In this document: piece after piece, positions 6,178 through 6,249 of the stretch
Numbering within the stretch: the first letter of the stretch is position 1
Layout: every line of letters begins with the position of its first letter
DNA from: Bifidobacteriaceae bacterium
Lineage (GTDB): Bacteria > Actinomycetota > Actinomycetes > Actinomycetales > WQXJ01
DNA length: 6,249 nt
Assembly (NCBI GenBank): GCA_031278675.1
Contig: JAITJY010000158.1
Location: 1 to 6,249, forward strand
Direction of reading: 5' to 3'
Translations under genes and position numbers: made by a program
The notes under the pieces: model-generated
What the model saw: only the letters and a program-made list of their open reading frames with translations
Told to the model about the DNA's origin: nothing
The model's database searches: none

Positions 6178-6249
6178 ATGCCGTCCGCGGCCCCCGCTCG
6201 CCCGCCGCCTCAGGTGCAGCCCAAGCCCGCCGCCAAGTTGCCCGATGCC
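6178..6249 (+). CDS. Possible start of a further gene, cut by the window end
   Basis: An ATG at 6178 opens a frame of 24 codons to the edge (starting MPSAAPARPPPQ), with G or C in the third position of nearly every codon. Against it: no ribosome binding site precedes the ATG, which sits directly after the terminator T-tract, and 72 bases of such GC-rich DNA prove little. A short - strand frame ending in TGA around 6210-6212 is equally GC3-rich, so a convergent gene entering from the right is an alternative; in M. tuberculosis glnE is convergent to glnA1. No product can be named. Confidence 0.2.
   Translation, partial: MPSAAPARPPPQVQPKPAAKLPDA

Noticed and set aside
1..6249. CRISPR array, tRNA, rRNA, insertion sequence or attachment site
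   Set aside because: No regularly spaced repeats, no cloverleaf or rRNA segments, no transposase or integrase motifs, and no terminal inverted repeats were seen.

Overview
The window is GC-rich DNA with four complete or partial protein genes, all on the + strand. It most likely comes from a high-GC actinobacterium (class Actinomycetes). The main evidence is a DUF4191 membrane protein, an actinobacterial family, directly upstream of a type I-beta glutamine synthetase gene (glnA). In Mycobacterium tuberculosis the comparable order is lipB-lipA-DUF4191-RDD-glnA. The genus cannot be fixed from the sequence alone.

Layout. (1) Positions 3-1079: the C-terminal part of a membrane protein with a very basic cytoplasmic stretch, one transmembrane helix, two PASTA repeats and an NPCBM-like domain. 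The frame stays open through the left edge, so the N-terminus is missing; a PASTA-type Ser/Thr kinase is one possibility. (2) Positions 1079-3652: a large surface protein joined to gene 1 by a TGATG stop/start overlap. It carries a signal peptide, a von Willebrand factor A (VWA) domain with an intact metal site, an Ig-like spacer, an SGNH/GDSL esterase domain, a second Ig-like domain, a C-terminal transmembrane helix and a short cytoplasmic tail. (3) Positions 3664-4455: DUF4191, starting 11 nt after gene 2. (4) A 239-nt intergenic region with operator-like repeats and a weak promoter candidate. (5) Positions 4695-6119: glnA, ending in a strong intrinsic terminator at 6134-6175. The last ~70 bases may begin another gene, but this cannot be established.

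Working model. Genes 1 and 2 look co-translated and both place large extracellular binding modules on the cell surface: muropeptide- or glycan-type binding in gene 1, and metal-dependent adhesion plus ester hydrolysis in gene 2. They are the least ordinary part of the window and occupy the position that lipA holds upstream of DUF4191 in M. tuberculosis. DUF4191 and glnA are housekeeping neighbours. glnA has its own leader and terminator and is probably a separate transcription unit for ammonium assimilation.
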